Shown piece by piece: positions 1 through 7,159 of a DNA stretch of 15,747 bases. The DNA is from Azoarcus sp031555955 (lineage in GTDB: Bacteria; Pseudomonadota; Gammaproteobacteria; Burkholderiales; Rhodocyclaceae), in NCBI GenBank assembly GCA_031555955.1, contig JAVBTY010000007.1, positions 1 through 15,747 of the forward strand, given 5' to 3'. Position 1 is the first letter of the stretch; each line of letters starts with the position of its first letter. The notes below the pieces were generated by a model. It saw only the letters and a list, made by a program, of their open reading frames with translations. It was not told where the DNA came from and did no database searches. A program made the position numbers and the translations under genes.

Positions 1-1068
1 CACGCGCGCCTGGTGGTTGCCGCGATACAGGATGGCGTAGTCCTTGAACTGCGTGCGATGGGTGAATTTGTGCGCGGCGATTTTCGTTGCCACCCATTCG
101 GCCTCGTGCTCGGCATCGCGGCAGTTGGTCACGACGATCTGCTCGCCGGGGCCATGCTCGGACCACAGCCGCTTGTCGAACAGTTTGTCGTTGTTGGCGA
201 TGACGGCATTGGCCGCCGCCAGGATGCGGCGCGAAGAGCGGTAGTTCTGCTCAAGCTTTATCACACGCAACCTGGTGTAATCCTGTTGCAGCAGGCGCAA
301 GTTTTCCACGTCGGCGCCACGCCAGCCGTAAATCGCCTGGTCGTCGTCGCCCACGGCGGTAAACGCGCCGCGCTCACTGCAAAGCTGTCGCAGCAGGCGG
401 TACTGCGCACGGTTCGTATCCTGGTATTCGTCGACGAGCAGGTAGCGCAGACGGCCCTGCCAGCGTTCGCGCACTTCGTCGTTACCCTCGAACAAACGCA
501 CCGGCAGCGCGATGAGATCGTCGAAATCCACCGCATGATAGGCGCGCAGCGTACGCTCGTACTCGCCGAACACTTTGGCCGCGGCAGCGGAAATCTCGTT
601 GTCGGCAAGCCGTGCCGCCTCCTCGGGCGCGATCATGGCGTTCTTCCACGACGAAATCTGCCACTGCATCTGTCGCGCAATACCCTTGTCGGCATCGCCG
701 GCAATATCGGCGACGATCTGCACCGTATCGGCGGCATCGAGGATGGAAAACTGCGGTTTCAGCCCACAATGCTTCGCTTCCTGGCGCACGATGCGCACAC
801 CGAGCGCGTGAAAGGTGCACACCGTCAGCCCGCCCGGCGTCCGCCCGCCCATGATGTGGGCCACCCGCTCCTGCATCTCCTTCGCCGCCTTGTTGGTGAA
901 GGTGATGGCGCCAATGTTGCCGGGGCTGAAACCGCAGGTTTCGATCAGATGCGCGATTTTGTGCGTAATTACCCGCGTCTTGCCGCTGCCGGCCCCGGCC
1001 AGCACCAGACAAGGGCCGTCCAGATAACGGATCGCTTCGCGCTGCGGCGCATTCAGAAGGGAGGGCAT
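1..1068 (-). CDS. rep: ATP-dependent DNA helicase Rep, N-terminal part (runs off left edge)
   Basis: Superfamily 1A 3'-5' DNA helicase, which unwinds DNA ahead of stalled replication forks and displaces bound proteins. The 356 visible codons are open to the window edge; about 670 residues are usual, so roughly half is present. Visible motifs in order are Walker A AGAGSGKT (residues 24-31), motif Ia FTNKAAKEM (57-65), Walker B VDEYQD (212-217), motif III GDDDQAIYGWRGA (240-252) and motif IV QNYRS (274-278). The text after motif IV (KDYAILYRGNHQ, 342-353) is very close to E. coli Rep, which favours Rep over UvrD or PcrA. The ATG at 1068 was chosen because the N-terminus, with PQREAIRYLDGPCLVL, aligns with Rep starts; no clear Shine-Dalgarno is visible. 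The gene is divergent from the dinB-like gene. Confidence 0.93.
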   Translation of the reverse strand, partial: MPSLLNAPQREAIRYLDGPCLVLAGAGSGKTRVITHKIAHLIETCGFSPGNIGAITFTNKAAKEMQERVAHIMGGRTPGGLTVCTFHALGVRIVRQEAKHCGLKPQFSILDAADTVQIVADIAGDADKGIARQMQWQISSWKNAMIAPEEAARLADNEISAAAAKVFGEYERTLRAYHAVDFDDLIALPVRLFEGNDEVRERWQGRLRYLLVDEYQDTNRAQYRLLRQLCSERGAFTAVGDDDQAIYGWRGADVENLRLLQQDYTRLRVIKLEQNYRSSRRILAAANAVIANNDKLFDKRLWSEHGPGEQIVVTNCRDAEHEAEWVATKIAAHKFTHRTQFKDYAILYRGNHQARV

Positions 1069-1125
1069 CAGATCACGGAGAGAACAGGGAAAAGGAAAAA
1101 CACCGCCCGCAGACAGGGACGCGGA

Positions 1126-1131
1126 ATTCTA
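1126..1131 (-). promoter_or_regulatory. Candidate -10 element for rep
   Basis: TAGAAT reads on the minus strand 57 bases before the rep start codon, followed by a GC-rich stretch (TCCGCG). No good -35 is seen at 16-18 bp upstream, so this is a weak call. It is supported mainly because the same hexamer recurs in other intergenic regions of the window. Confidence 0.35.
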
Positions 1132-1285
1132 GCCGATACTTCCGGTCAGATTTTCAGGCATCCGGACAGCAAAACGCGGAACAATGGCAGGCACGGCGCG
1201 GCTGGCTCCGGAACCGCACCGGGGGGCGCACCCGGCTTCCCGGCTGAAGCAGCCGCAGCCATTCCCATCAAAGGGAGCACATGAC

Positions 1286-1831
1286 ATGAACACGACCGGC
1301 TGGCGCGAACACTGCCTTTCGCAGCTCGAATATCAGGCCTGGGCCAACCAGCTGCTGTTCAACAGCCTGGCGCGGCTGCATGCCGATGTGCTGGATACCG
1401 ACCAGGGGCTGCCCTTCACCAGCATCCACCGCACCGTCGAAACCATGCTGGCGACGCTGCGGCTGTGGGCCAGCCGCCTGCATGAAGACACCCCCACGGC
1501 GCGCTTCACGCCTGTCCACGAACCGGACTGGCCTGCCCTGAAGCATCAGCTTCAGCACGAACTGCGCGAACTGCGCCGCCAGCTGGAGGCGCAGCCGGAA
1601 GCCTTTTTCCACCACCGCATCCTCTACACGCGCGCCAACGGGCTCCGCACCAGCAACTATGCGATAGATATCCTCCAGCACCTGGCGGCCTATCTCGCCC
1701 ACCACCGCGGCCAGCTTTACGCCGTCGCCACCCGTCTGGGCGGCCCGGCGCCGCTGATGGGCTACCTCCACTATCTGCGTGAAATGGACAAGGCCGCCCG
1801 GGAAGCCAGGGAAAACCAGCCATCACCGTAA
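1286..1831 (+). CDS. DinB-like four-helix protein
   Basis: A protein of 181 residues resembling the DinB/YfiT metal-dependent four-helix-bundle superfamily. Evidence is the N-terminal helix with YQAWANQLLFNSL (16-28), the His in the second helix (IHRTVETMLATL, His48), and the C-terminal HHRGQ motif (139-143). Members act as thiol-dependent transferases or are of unknown function; no substrate can be named here. The ATG at 1286 is preferred because AAGGGAG (1271-1277) lies 8 bases upstream. The ATG at 1281 is followed at once by a stop. The usual metal ligand four residues before the second His of HHRGQ appears to be Tyr136, with His132 one turn earlier, so metal binding may be altered. It stands alone, divergent from rep. 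Confidence 0.8.
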   Translation: MNTTGWREHCLSQLEYQAWANQLLFNSLARLHADVLDTDQGLPFTSIHRTVETMLATLRLWASRLHEDTPTARFTPVHEPDWPALKHQLQHELRELRRQLEAQPEAFFHHRILYTRANGLRTSNYAIDILQHLAAYLAHHRGQLYAVATRLGGPAPLMGYLHYLREMDKAAREARENQPSP

Positions 1832-1906
1832 GCACGCAGCCGGTTTTCTGGCGCGGAAAGCCCCCCCAGAAATGGTCCCGTCCGTCATGCCGTCCGTCAG
1901 GCCATT

Positions 1907-1935
1907 TTGACAACCCCCGAAAGCCTGCATAGAAT
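1907..1935 (+). promoter_or_regulatory. Sigma-70-type promoter, consensus -35 and 17-bp spacing
   Basis: TTGACA (1907-1912) and TAGAAT (1930-1935) are separated by exactly 17 bp, giving eleven of twelve consensus positions. The discriminator after the -10 is very GC-rich (CCGCCCCC). Transcription would begin near 1942 and run toward the lytic transglycosylase gene. Confidence 0.7.
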
Positions 1936-1959
1936 CCGCCCCCGCTGCTTTACAGCATC

Positions 1960-1977
1960 CGGCCACTGGCCGTTTTT
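1960..1977 (+). terminator. Terminator-like hairpin shortly after the promoter
   Basis: CGGCC-ACT-GGCCG forms a 5-bp all-GC stem with a 3-nt loop, directly followed by five T (1973-1977). A smaller TGCT/AGCA hairpin (1946-1957) precedes it. It lies only about 20 nt after the predicted transcription start, so it would act as an attenuator rather than an end-of-gene terminator. The short stem keeps confidence low. Confidence 0.4.
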
Positions 1978-2025
1978 ACATTCTGAGCTGGTGCGGCGCC
2001 CCTCCTGCGGAGACGGCGTATTTTC

Positions 2026-2076
2026 ATGAACGTTCGCACCACGGAGCCCGTCGTCTGGTTGCGGCGGCGGGTCTGA
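2026..2076 (+). CDS. Possible 16-residue upstream ORF / leader peptide
   Basis: The short frame encodes MNVRTTEPVVWLRRRV and then TGA. A GGAGA (2009-2013) sits 12 bases before the ATG. That site falls within a CTCC-TGC-GGAG hairpin (2002-2012) which could hide it. Three CGG arginine codons in a row follow TGG and TTG just before the stop, an arrangement that could slow ribosomes. It lies inside the leader of the lytic transglycosylase gene and ends 149 bases before it. I do not recognise the peptide. A frame of this length can occur by chance, so it is a candidate only. Confidence 0.4.
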   Translation: MNVRTTEPVVWLRRRV

Positions 2077-2225
2077 CACCTACTGGCGACCGAGCGCCTC
2101 ATGCCGCGGCACGGCTTACCCGCCACGCCACGGCCCCTTTTCCCGCCACAAAGAGGCCGGGAAAGCACGCTGTCCAACCGGGACCGCGAACAGGCAGGCG
2201 CTCCGGCCACAGCACGGAGGACATC

Positions 2226-2924
2226 ATGACGCACGCAACTTTTCCCGCCCGCTATCTTGCCCGCCGGGCTGCCGCTTTTGCCCTGCATCTTGCCCATGGC
2301 GGCCTGCTCGCCGCCGGGTTTGTCGCCATCGCCGTTCTCTCCGCGGCCGGAATCAGGCTGGCCACGGCCAGCGCGGATCATTCCGCTTCGGGGGAGCATC
2401 CCGTCGTCGCACCCGTCGCTCCGCCCGTCTGGCTCGAAAGCGAGCCGCTGCTGTCATCGGAGATGATCCGCGCTCGCGACTGGATCGCGCGCCGCTACAA
2501 CGTTTCCACGGTGGCGCTGGAACCCGTGCTCGCCGCCGCCGAAGCGGCGGGGCGCAGCGCCGACATCGACCCGCTGCTGATCGTGGCGGTCATGGCGATC
2601 GAATCACGCTTCAACCCGTTCGCCGAAAGCCATCTGGGCGCGCAAGGGCTGATGCAGGTGATTCCCCGCTTCCACATGGACAAGATCGAAAACCGGCTGG
2701 GCGACGCCAGCGGCGAGGATGCGCTGTTCAACCCGGCGCTGAACGTGCATGTCGGCACCGAAGTCCTGCGCGAAGGGCTGCGCCGCTACGGCGACCTGCA
2801 GACCGCATTGCAGTATTACGGCGGCGCGATCGGAGACCCCGAGGCGGGCTATGCGCGCAAGGTGCTGGAGCTGAAACAGCGCCTGGCGGCGGCAGCCCGG
2901 CAGACATCGATGGCCGGGGTCTGA
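2226..2924 (+). CDS. Membrane-anchored lytic transglycosylase, SLT domain
   Basis: A peptidoglycan lytic transglycosylase that cleaves the MurNAc-GlcNAc bond with formation of 1,6-anhydro-MurNAc, acting in the periplasm. The 232-residue protein has an N-terminal basic segment and a hydrophobic stretch (about 24-50) that reads as a signal anchor or uncleaved signal. A linker follows, then a family-1 SLT domain (about 108-222). The catalytic Glu is Glu126 in AIESRFNP, followed by GAQGLMQVIP (138-147) and a LQYYGG segment (195-200), all typical of the fold. GGAGG (2216-2220) five bases before the ATG fixes the start. It is compact, with no LysM or other binding domain. A small membrane-protein gene follows 27 bases later and may be cotranscribed. 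Expression probably depends on the promoter at 1907-1935. Confidence 0.9.
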   Translation: MTHATFPARYLARRAAAFALHLAHGGLLAAGFVAIAVLSAAGIRLATASADHSASGEHPVVAPVAPPVWLESEPLLSSEMIRARDWIARRYNVSTVALEPVLAAAEAAGRSADIDPLLIVAVMAIESRFNPFAESHLGAQGLMQVIPRFHMDKIENRLGDASGEDALFNPALNVHVGTEVLREGLRRYGDLQTALQYYGGAIGDPEAGYARKVLELKQRLAAAARQTSMAGV

Positions 2925-2951
2925 AATCCGTCAGGACACGCAGGACGGGCC

Positions 2952-3245
2952 ATGGGTTACGCGGCCGTTTCACTCCTTGGCTTCGGGCTGGTTTTCGATG
3001 CCTTGTCGCTCATGTACGGAATCCTTTCACTCCGCGCGGCAAGGGTCATGTCCGGATTTCTCTTTGCAGCGCTTCCTTTTTATGCTTTCGGAGTGATGAT
3101 TCTGCCTGGGGCGACTTTGCTCCGGGCAGGACCTGAAGAGGACGGTTTTCTTGTCCGCATAGCCATGATCGCCGCGCTATGCCTCTTTCACGCGGCGTGC
3201 AACCTGCCCGGATTTATTGCTGTCCGCAGGCGCGTGCAAAGATGA
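2952..3245 (+). CDS. Small three-helix membrane protein of unknown function
   Basis: A 97-residue hydrophobic protein with three likely membrane helices (about 3-25, 32-53 and 68-91), a short acidic loop (GPEEDG, 60-65) and a basic tail (RRRVQR). AGGA (2942-2945) six bases before the ATG supports translation. It begins 27 bases after the lytic transglycosylase gene and probably shares its transcript. Codon use is more AT-rich than the neighbours, with several TTT, TAT and CTT codons, which suggests weak selection or later arrival. I do not recognise the family and propose no function. Confidence 0.65.
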   Translation: MGYAAVSLLGFGLVFDALSLMYGILSLRAARVMSGFLFAALPFYAFGVMILPGATLLRAGPEEDGFLVRIAMIAALCLFHAACNLPGFIAVRRRVQR

Positions 3246-3271
3246 GCTCCGATAGCATGAGTCCCGATAGC
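3242..3271 (+). repeat. Two tandem 15-bp units across a stop codon
   Basis: Units at 3242-3256 and 3257-3271 match at 13 of 15 positions (ATGAG, two variable bases, then CCGATAGC). The first unit contains the TGA of the small membrane-protein gene. It looks like a simple slippage duplication in the 207-bp gap between converging genes. Confidence 0.65.
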
Positions 3272-3452
3272 GTCTCGTGCATCTGACGCGCAAATCCATC
3301 AACAGCCCTCGACTGCCTCTGACCCAGCGCCCCTGCTGCCCGGCATAAGGCAGCGGCGTCCGGTAACGGCGCCGCGCGCGCAGGCCCACGCGAAAAATCA
3401 TCATGGAGCGGAAAACTGCCAGCCTCTGTAGCAAGGCTGCGCGCTGGCCGGG

Positions 3453-4748
3453 CTACGCGCCTGCCGCCGCACCCGCCGCCTCTGCGCAGGATTCCCGGCG
3501 CGCCCTGGAGGTAATGCGGGCCTTGCGCTTTTTCCACCAGAGATAAACGCCCGTTACCGAGAGCATCGCCACCACGACCCCCATGAAGGAAATCAGGATA
3601 CGCCCCGGCACTCCGAGTATCCGCCCGGAATGCAGGGGGAACTGGGCCTGCACGAAAATATCGGCGGCGGTGCCTGACCACGGCAGGCGCTCGCCGAGGT
3701 AGCGTCCATCCAGGCCATCGAAAAAGAGCCGCTTGTGGCCCCCGCCCCCGGCGCCGTGATCGGCCTCGGGGTAAAAATAATCAACGCTGAAAATCCCGAA
3801 ACCCTGCGAATAGCCGATCCGCCCCGCCGGTTCGGTCCATCCCCTGCTTTCCGCCTGGGCGTTCGCAAGCGGCAGGATTTCCGGAAATGCGAACGCCGGG
3901 GTTATGGGCTGATGCAGGGGCGCGCGCGGACGCTGGTCGAAAGGTGTGGGCGTCAGGCTGGAAACGCTGCGCAGCAGCGGGAGGAATACTTCCCTGCGCA
4001 GATTCAGCGAAAAAGCCGTGAAGGCGAGAATCAGCAGCAGCACCCAGGTCCAGAGGCCAAAGGCGCGGTGCAGGTCGTAGTTGAGTTTGTAGACACCAGC
4101 CCTGCGCCGGATCAGCCACGCGGGTTTCCAGCGCTGCCAGAAGGTGCGCCCGGACGGTTGCGCGCGTTCTTCCGCCGCGTCATCCCGCCTGGCGCGCCGG
4201 CGTGCCGGCAGGGTCAGGCAGGCGGAAATGAAGCAGTCCAGCGTCCAGGCAAATCCGATGATGCCCAGCAGCCAGATGCCCCAGCGGTTGGAGCCGAACA
4301 TTTCCGGGAGGTGAAGGGTGTAGTGCAGCCGGTAGAGAAAGGAAATAAAGTTTTCGCTCGTAACCGGCCATACCGCGCCCCACTGGCGCTTGCCCAGTTC
4401 ATCGCCCGTAACCGGGTCCAGAAACACCTGGTTGAAGCCGGGCACAAACAGACGCCCCGTTTCCGGATCGACCCGGGGCTGGACGAACAGGGCGAGCGAT
4501 TCTCCCGGCGTCACGGACAGGGGCAGGGATGCGACGCGGATCTGCGGATAGCGCGCTTCAACCTGCCTGGCCAGATCCAGCGCGGACTGTGGCGTTCCCG
4601 TACTTTTCGCTGCGGTGAGATGCGGATTGAGCCAGTCGTCCAGCTCATGATCCCAGGAGATCACCGCGCCGGTAATACCGGTCATGAAGAGGAAAAGCGC
4701 GGTGAGCAGGCCCAGCCAGCGATGGAGGGTCAGGCAGGCGGCGCGCAT
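3453..4748 (-). CDS. PepSY-associated membrane protein, partner of the siderophore receptor
   Basis: A 431-residue inner-membrane protein of the PepSY-TM/PiuB-like family, often encoded with TonB receptors. Some members are thought to reduce ferric siderophores. Four hydrophobic segments are seen: about 11-31, 157-180, 229-250 and 382-405. The first is preceded by LHRWLGL (8-14), typical of this family, and the third by YDLHRAFG (224-231). Two large periplasmic regions lie between, and the end is basic (WWKKRKAR). The ATG overlaps the receptor's TGA by one base (TGATG at 4750-4746), so translation is coupled. It lacks its own promoter and should follow the Fur-controlled receptor promoter. 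The reductase role is inferred from family and context. Confidence 0.87.
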   Translation of the reverse strand: MRAACLTLHRWLGLLTALFLFMTGITGAVISWDHELDDWLNPHLTAAKSTGTPQSALDLARQVEARYPQIRVASLPLSVTPGESLALFVQPRVDPETGRLFVPGFNQVFLDPVTGDELGKRQWGAVWPVTSENFISFLYRLHYTLHLPEMFGSNRWGIWLLGIIGFAWTLDCFISACLTLPARRRARRDDAAEERAQPSGRTFWQRWKPAWLIRRRAGVYKLNYDLHRAFGLWTWVLLLILAFTAFSLNLRREVFLPLLRSVSSLTPTPFDQRPRAPLHQPITPAFAFPEILPLANAQAESRGWTEPAGRIGYSQGFGIFSVDYFYPEADHGAGGGGHKRLFFDGLDGRYLGERLPWSGTAADIFVQAQFPLHSGRILGVPGRILISFMGVVVAMLSVTGVYLWWKKRKARITSRARRESCAEAAGAAAGA

Positions 4749-6862
4749 CAGAAACGGTGCCTCGCGCTCAGCACCGCATTAAGCCGCTCCCCGTAGCCGC
4801 AGTCGCGGTTTTCGGAGCGGCACCATGAAACATACTGGTTATCCTCCAGGTTTTTGACATCCAGCCGGAAATCCCAGCGTTCCAGTTCATAGCCGATCAT
4901 GGCGTCATACAGCGTTACGGAAGGAACAACCGGTCGGCCGCCCGCGCCGGTTACATCGCCGATATGGCGCACGCCAAGGCCCACGCGCCAGCCATTGCCG
5001 AAGCGATATTGCCCCCAGGCCGATCCGGCCTTTTCGGCGACAGAGCTCAGGCGCGTCTTTGTGGCGTCGTTGGTGGCGTCCATGTTCATGTAGTTCGCCA
5101 TCAGCTCCAGCGCGCCGAACCTCTGTTTCAGCTCAAGCTCCCAGCCCCGGGTCACGGCGCCCACCTGCTCAACGCCGCCGGGCGTGGCGCCCTGCACAAT
5201 GCGGTTCGTCTCTTCGATGTCGAACCAGGCGAAAGCGGCCGATGTATTGCCCGAGGCGGAGAGATATTTGATCCCGGCCTCCTTCTGTTCGCCCGTGGTC
5301 GGATCAAGATGGCTGCCGCTGCCGGCGCCGTCCGTCCCCAGGTTGGGTACGAACGCCTCGGAATAGCTGATGTAGGGGGAAATGCCATTGCCAAACCGGT
5401 ACATGAGCCCCGCGCGCCCCGTTGTCGCCGAATTTTTCACGGTGGAGTCGGGGATGGCTCCCGGATTGAGGATCGTGTTTTTGTTGTTGTCGTAACGCAG
5501 CGCGCCGGACAGCACCCAGCCGCCCCACTCGACATGATCCATCAGGTAAGCGCCGGTCTGGATAATCCGGTTATCCGGCCGGTCGCTCCACGCCAGCGCA
5601 CCTTCATCCACATAGCCCGCATACACCGGGTGATAGACATTGAAGACGCCCGGCAGCGTGCCTGAGCTGTAGTTGTATTCCTCCCAGAACGCATCCTGGT
5701 AATCCACGCCAAACGCAAGCGTGTGCCGGGTCGGCCCCAGCCTGAGATTACCCTCCATGCGCACATCACCTGCGAAAACATCGGTTTTCCGGTCCGCGGT
5801 GGAAACGGTGCGCGTCATGTTGCCCGCATCATCCGGAATAACGCCCACCGTGGTGTAAATCTCGCGTGTAATGCCTTCGGACCACGACTGCCGGATGCTG
5901 GCAAGCAGCCGCCAGTCCGGCACAAGCTGCTGTTCCGCGAACACCGCCACCTCGTTCAGCCGCATGTCGTAGCGGTCCCAGTCCGGCTCGCCCGCAAAGC
6001 GGTTGCTGGGAATATGCCCCAGCGGCGCGGAGGAAAGCGTGCCCTTCTGGGGCAGGAACTGGGACGACACCTTCGTCCTGTTCTCCTGGTGGGTGTACTG
6101 GAGCGTAACGCGGGTATCCGCCCCGGGCCGCCAGGTGAGCGACGGCATGAACAGGAACGCATCATCATTGACGTGATCGACCTGCGTATCGCTCTTCCGG
6201 CCCAGCGTCACCAGCCGGTACAGCCACTGCCCTTCCGCGTCGATCTCTCCCGTCAGATCCGCAGCAATCTGCTTGCGGCTGTATAAGCCGAACTGCACCT
6301 CGACTTCCCTGGACGTGGTCTCCCGCGGCCGCTTGGTCACGGTATTCACGATCCCGCCCAGCTCGGCCTGCCCGTACAGAACGGATGCGGGGCCCTTGAG
6401 CACCTCGACGCTTTCCAGTGCATAAATTTCCGGACGTACGTTGTTGTAATACCCGTAGATACGGCGCAGCCCGTCCTGATAGGTGGCCGTGCCCAGCCCC
6501 CTGGCCGAAGCCCAGTCTCCGCGCGTATCGAATCCGTACCGCCCGGCGTATACGCCCGCGCTGTAGAGCAGGGCATCCTGCACATTCTTGGCGCCGGTTT
6601 CACGGATCTGTTCGATATCGATGGCTGAAACGGAAAACGGCGTATCCTGGATGCTGACCGGACTTTTCCCGACGCTGGCCGCCCTGTGCTGGGTAATAAA
6701 GCGGTCCGCCTCCTCACCCTGCGCGCCCTGCGCTTTTACGACAACGTCGCCCAGCACGGTTTCGCCTTCAGCCCCCCATGCAGGAACGGTGAAAAATGAC
6801 AGCGTGAGCAGCGCCGCCGCGATAGCAGTCAGCCTGGCGCCAGAAAATATGCGCGGATTCAT
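4748..6862 (-). CDS. TonB-dependent siderophore receptor
   Basis: Outer-membrane gated beta-barrel that imports a ferric siderophore using TonB/ExbBD energy. The 704-residue protein has a signal peptide (1 to about 30, AWG before AEG). A possible TonB box lies near 34-42, followed by a plug domain (about 64-178) with the signature EVLKGPASVLYG (153-164) and NTVTKRP. A barrel fills the rest, and the last residue is Phe, as expected for Bam recognition. Two Cys near the C-terminus (WCRSENRDCGYGE) resemble the FhuA/FoxA hydroxamate-receptor group, but the substrate cannot be fixed. I prefer the ATG at 6862 over the in-frame TTG at 6877 because GAGG (6875-6872) lies nine bases before the ATG. It is first gene of a two-gene operon under a Fur box. 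Confidence 0.93.
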   Translation of the reverse strand: MNPRIFSGARLTAIAAALLTLSFFTVPAWGAEGETVLGDVVVKAQGAQGEEADRFITQHRAASVGKSPVSIQDTPFSVSAIDIEQIRETGAKNVQDALLYSAGVYAGRYGFDTRGDWASARGLGTATYQDGLRRIYGYYNNVRPEIYALESVEVLKGPASVLYGQAELGGIVNTVTKRPRETTSREVEVQFGLYSRKQIAADLTGEIDAEGQWLYRLVTLGRKSDTQVDHVNDDAFLFMPSLTWRPGADTRVTLQYTHQENRTKVSSQFLPQKGTLSSAPLGHIPSNRFAGEPDWDRYDMRLNEVAVFAEQQLVPDWRLLASIRQSWSEGITREIYTTVGVIPDDAGNMTRTVSTADRKTDVFAGDVRMEGNLRLGPTRHTLAFGVDYQDAFWEEYNYSSGTLPGVFNVYHPVYAGYVDEGALAWSDRPDNRIIQTGAYLMDHVEWGGWVLSGALRYDNNKNTILNPGAIPDSTVKNSATTGRAGLMYRFGNGISPYISYSEAFVPNLGTDGAGSGSHLDPTTGEQKEAGIKYLSASGNTSAAFAWFDIEETNRIVQGATPGGVEQVGAVTRGWELELKQRFGALELMANYMNMDATNDATKTRLSSVAEKAGSAWGQYRFGNGWRVGLGVRHIGDVTGAGGRPVVPSVTLYDAMIGYELERWDFRLDVKNLEDNQYVSWCRSENRDCGYGERLNAVLSARHRF

Positions 6863-6953
6863 GTCCGGTTGCCTCAAAAATCAGGGATAGAAGGCTGGCT
6901 AAATCGCCAATGAGGCAATCGGCTGGCAGGTATGGGTTACAGCATGGGCGCGG

Positions 6954-6982
6954 ATTCTAGCACGAATAAACGATAATTATTA
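6954..6982 (-). promoter_or_regulatory. Promoter of the receptor operon
   Basis: On the minus strand TAGAAT (6959-6954) is a good -10 followed by CCGCGCCC. A weak -35 (TAATAA, 6982-6977, 17-bp spacing) lies inside the Fur palindrome. The predicted start near 6947 leaves a leader of about 85 nt. Occupied Fur would cover the -35. Confidence 0.55.
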
Positions 6983-6988
6983 TCGTTT
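6968..6988. promoter_or_regulatory. Fur box, perfect 21-bp palindrome
   Basis: Half-site AAACGATAAT, a central T, then ATTATCGTTT: both arms match exactly over 10 bp and contain the GATAAT/ATTATC core of Fur boxes. It is the most AT-rich point of the intergenic region and overlaps the -35 of the receptor promoter. This predicts repression by Fe2+-Fur when iron is plentiful. Confidence 0.9.
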
Positions 6989-7095
6989 GAAGCTTGTGCG
7001 GAACATATCCCGCCTGAATGCCTTGCACATCCTGGCAACTACCGCGACATGATTTCCGGATTTTCAGGGCTACAACCCCCCCCATCCGCCAAAAG

Positions 7096-7121
7096 AAAAA
7101 GCGCCGCAAGCGGCGCTTTTT
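7096..7121 (-). terminator. Intrinsic terminator of pckG
   Basis: GCGCCGC (7101-7107) and GCGGCGC (7110-7116) form a strong stem, flanked by five A on one side and five T on the other. Read on the minus strand it gives a GC stem followed by TTTTTC and more T, 39 bases past the pckG stop. The symmetry means it could also stop transcription from the opposite strand. Confidence 0.87.
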
Positions 7122-7159
7122 CTGATTCCGCCCGGCCATCAGGGCCGGAGCAGACGGGC

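Larger units (their letters stand above)
1832..2225 (+). other. 394-bp leader region upstream of the lytic transglycosylase gene
   Basis: No full-size gene lies here. The region holds a strong promoter (1907-1935), a small terminator-like hairpin (1960-1977), and a possible 16-codon ORF (2026-2076). The remaining 149 bases are GC-rich and end in a strong Shine-Dalgarno. From the predicted start site near 1942, the leader of the downstream gene would be about 284 nt, long enough to act as a control element. I did not recognise a known riboswitch fold. Confidence 0.6.

Noticed and set aside
13..1284. Long plus-strand open frame opposite rep
   Set aside because: The minus strand encodes an unmistakable Rep helicase with all expected motifs; the opposite frame is low-complexity Arg/Gly/His-rich and is kept open by GC-rich codons.
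1942..2225. Known riboswitch (c-di-GMP, TPP, cobalamin, ykkC classes) in the leader
   Set aside because: I looked for their conserved core blocks by eye and saw none; the leader is better described by a short ORF and small hairpins.
3735..4796. 353-codon plus-strand frame across the PepSY gene
   Set aside because: Composition is that of an antisense artefact, and it crosses the coupled junction of two well-supported minus-strand genes.
6860..6877. TTG start at 6877 for the siderophore receptor
   Set aside because: It would place the GAGG Shine-Dalgarno inside the coding region; the ATG at 6862 has correct spacing and gives a clean signal peptide.
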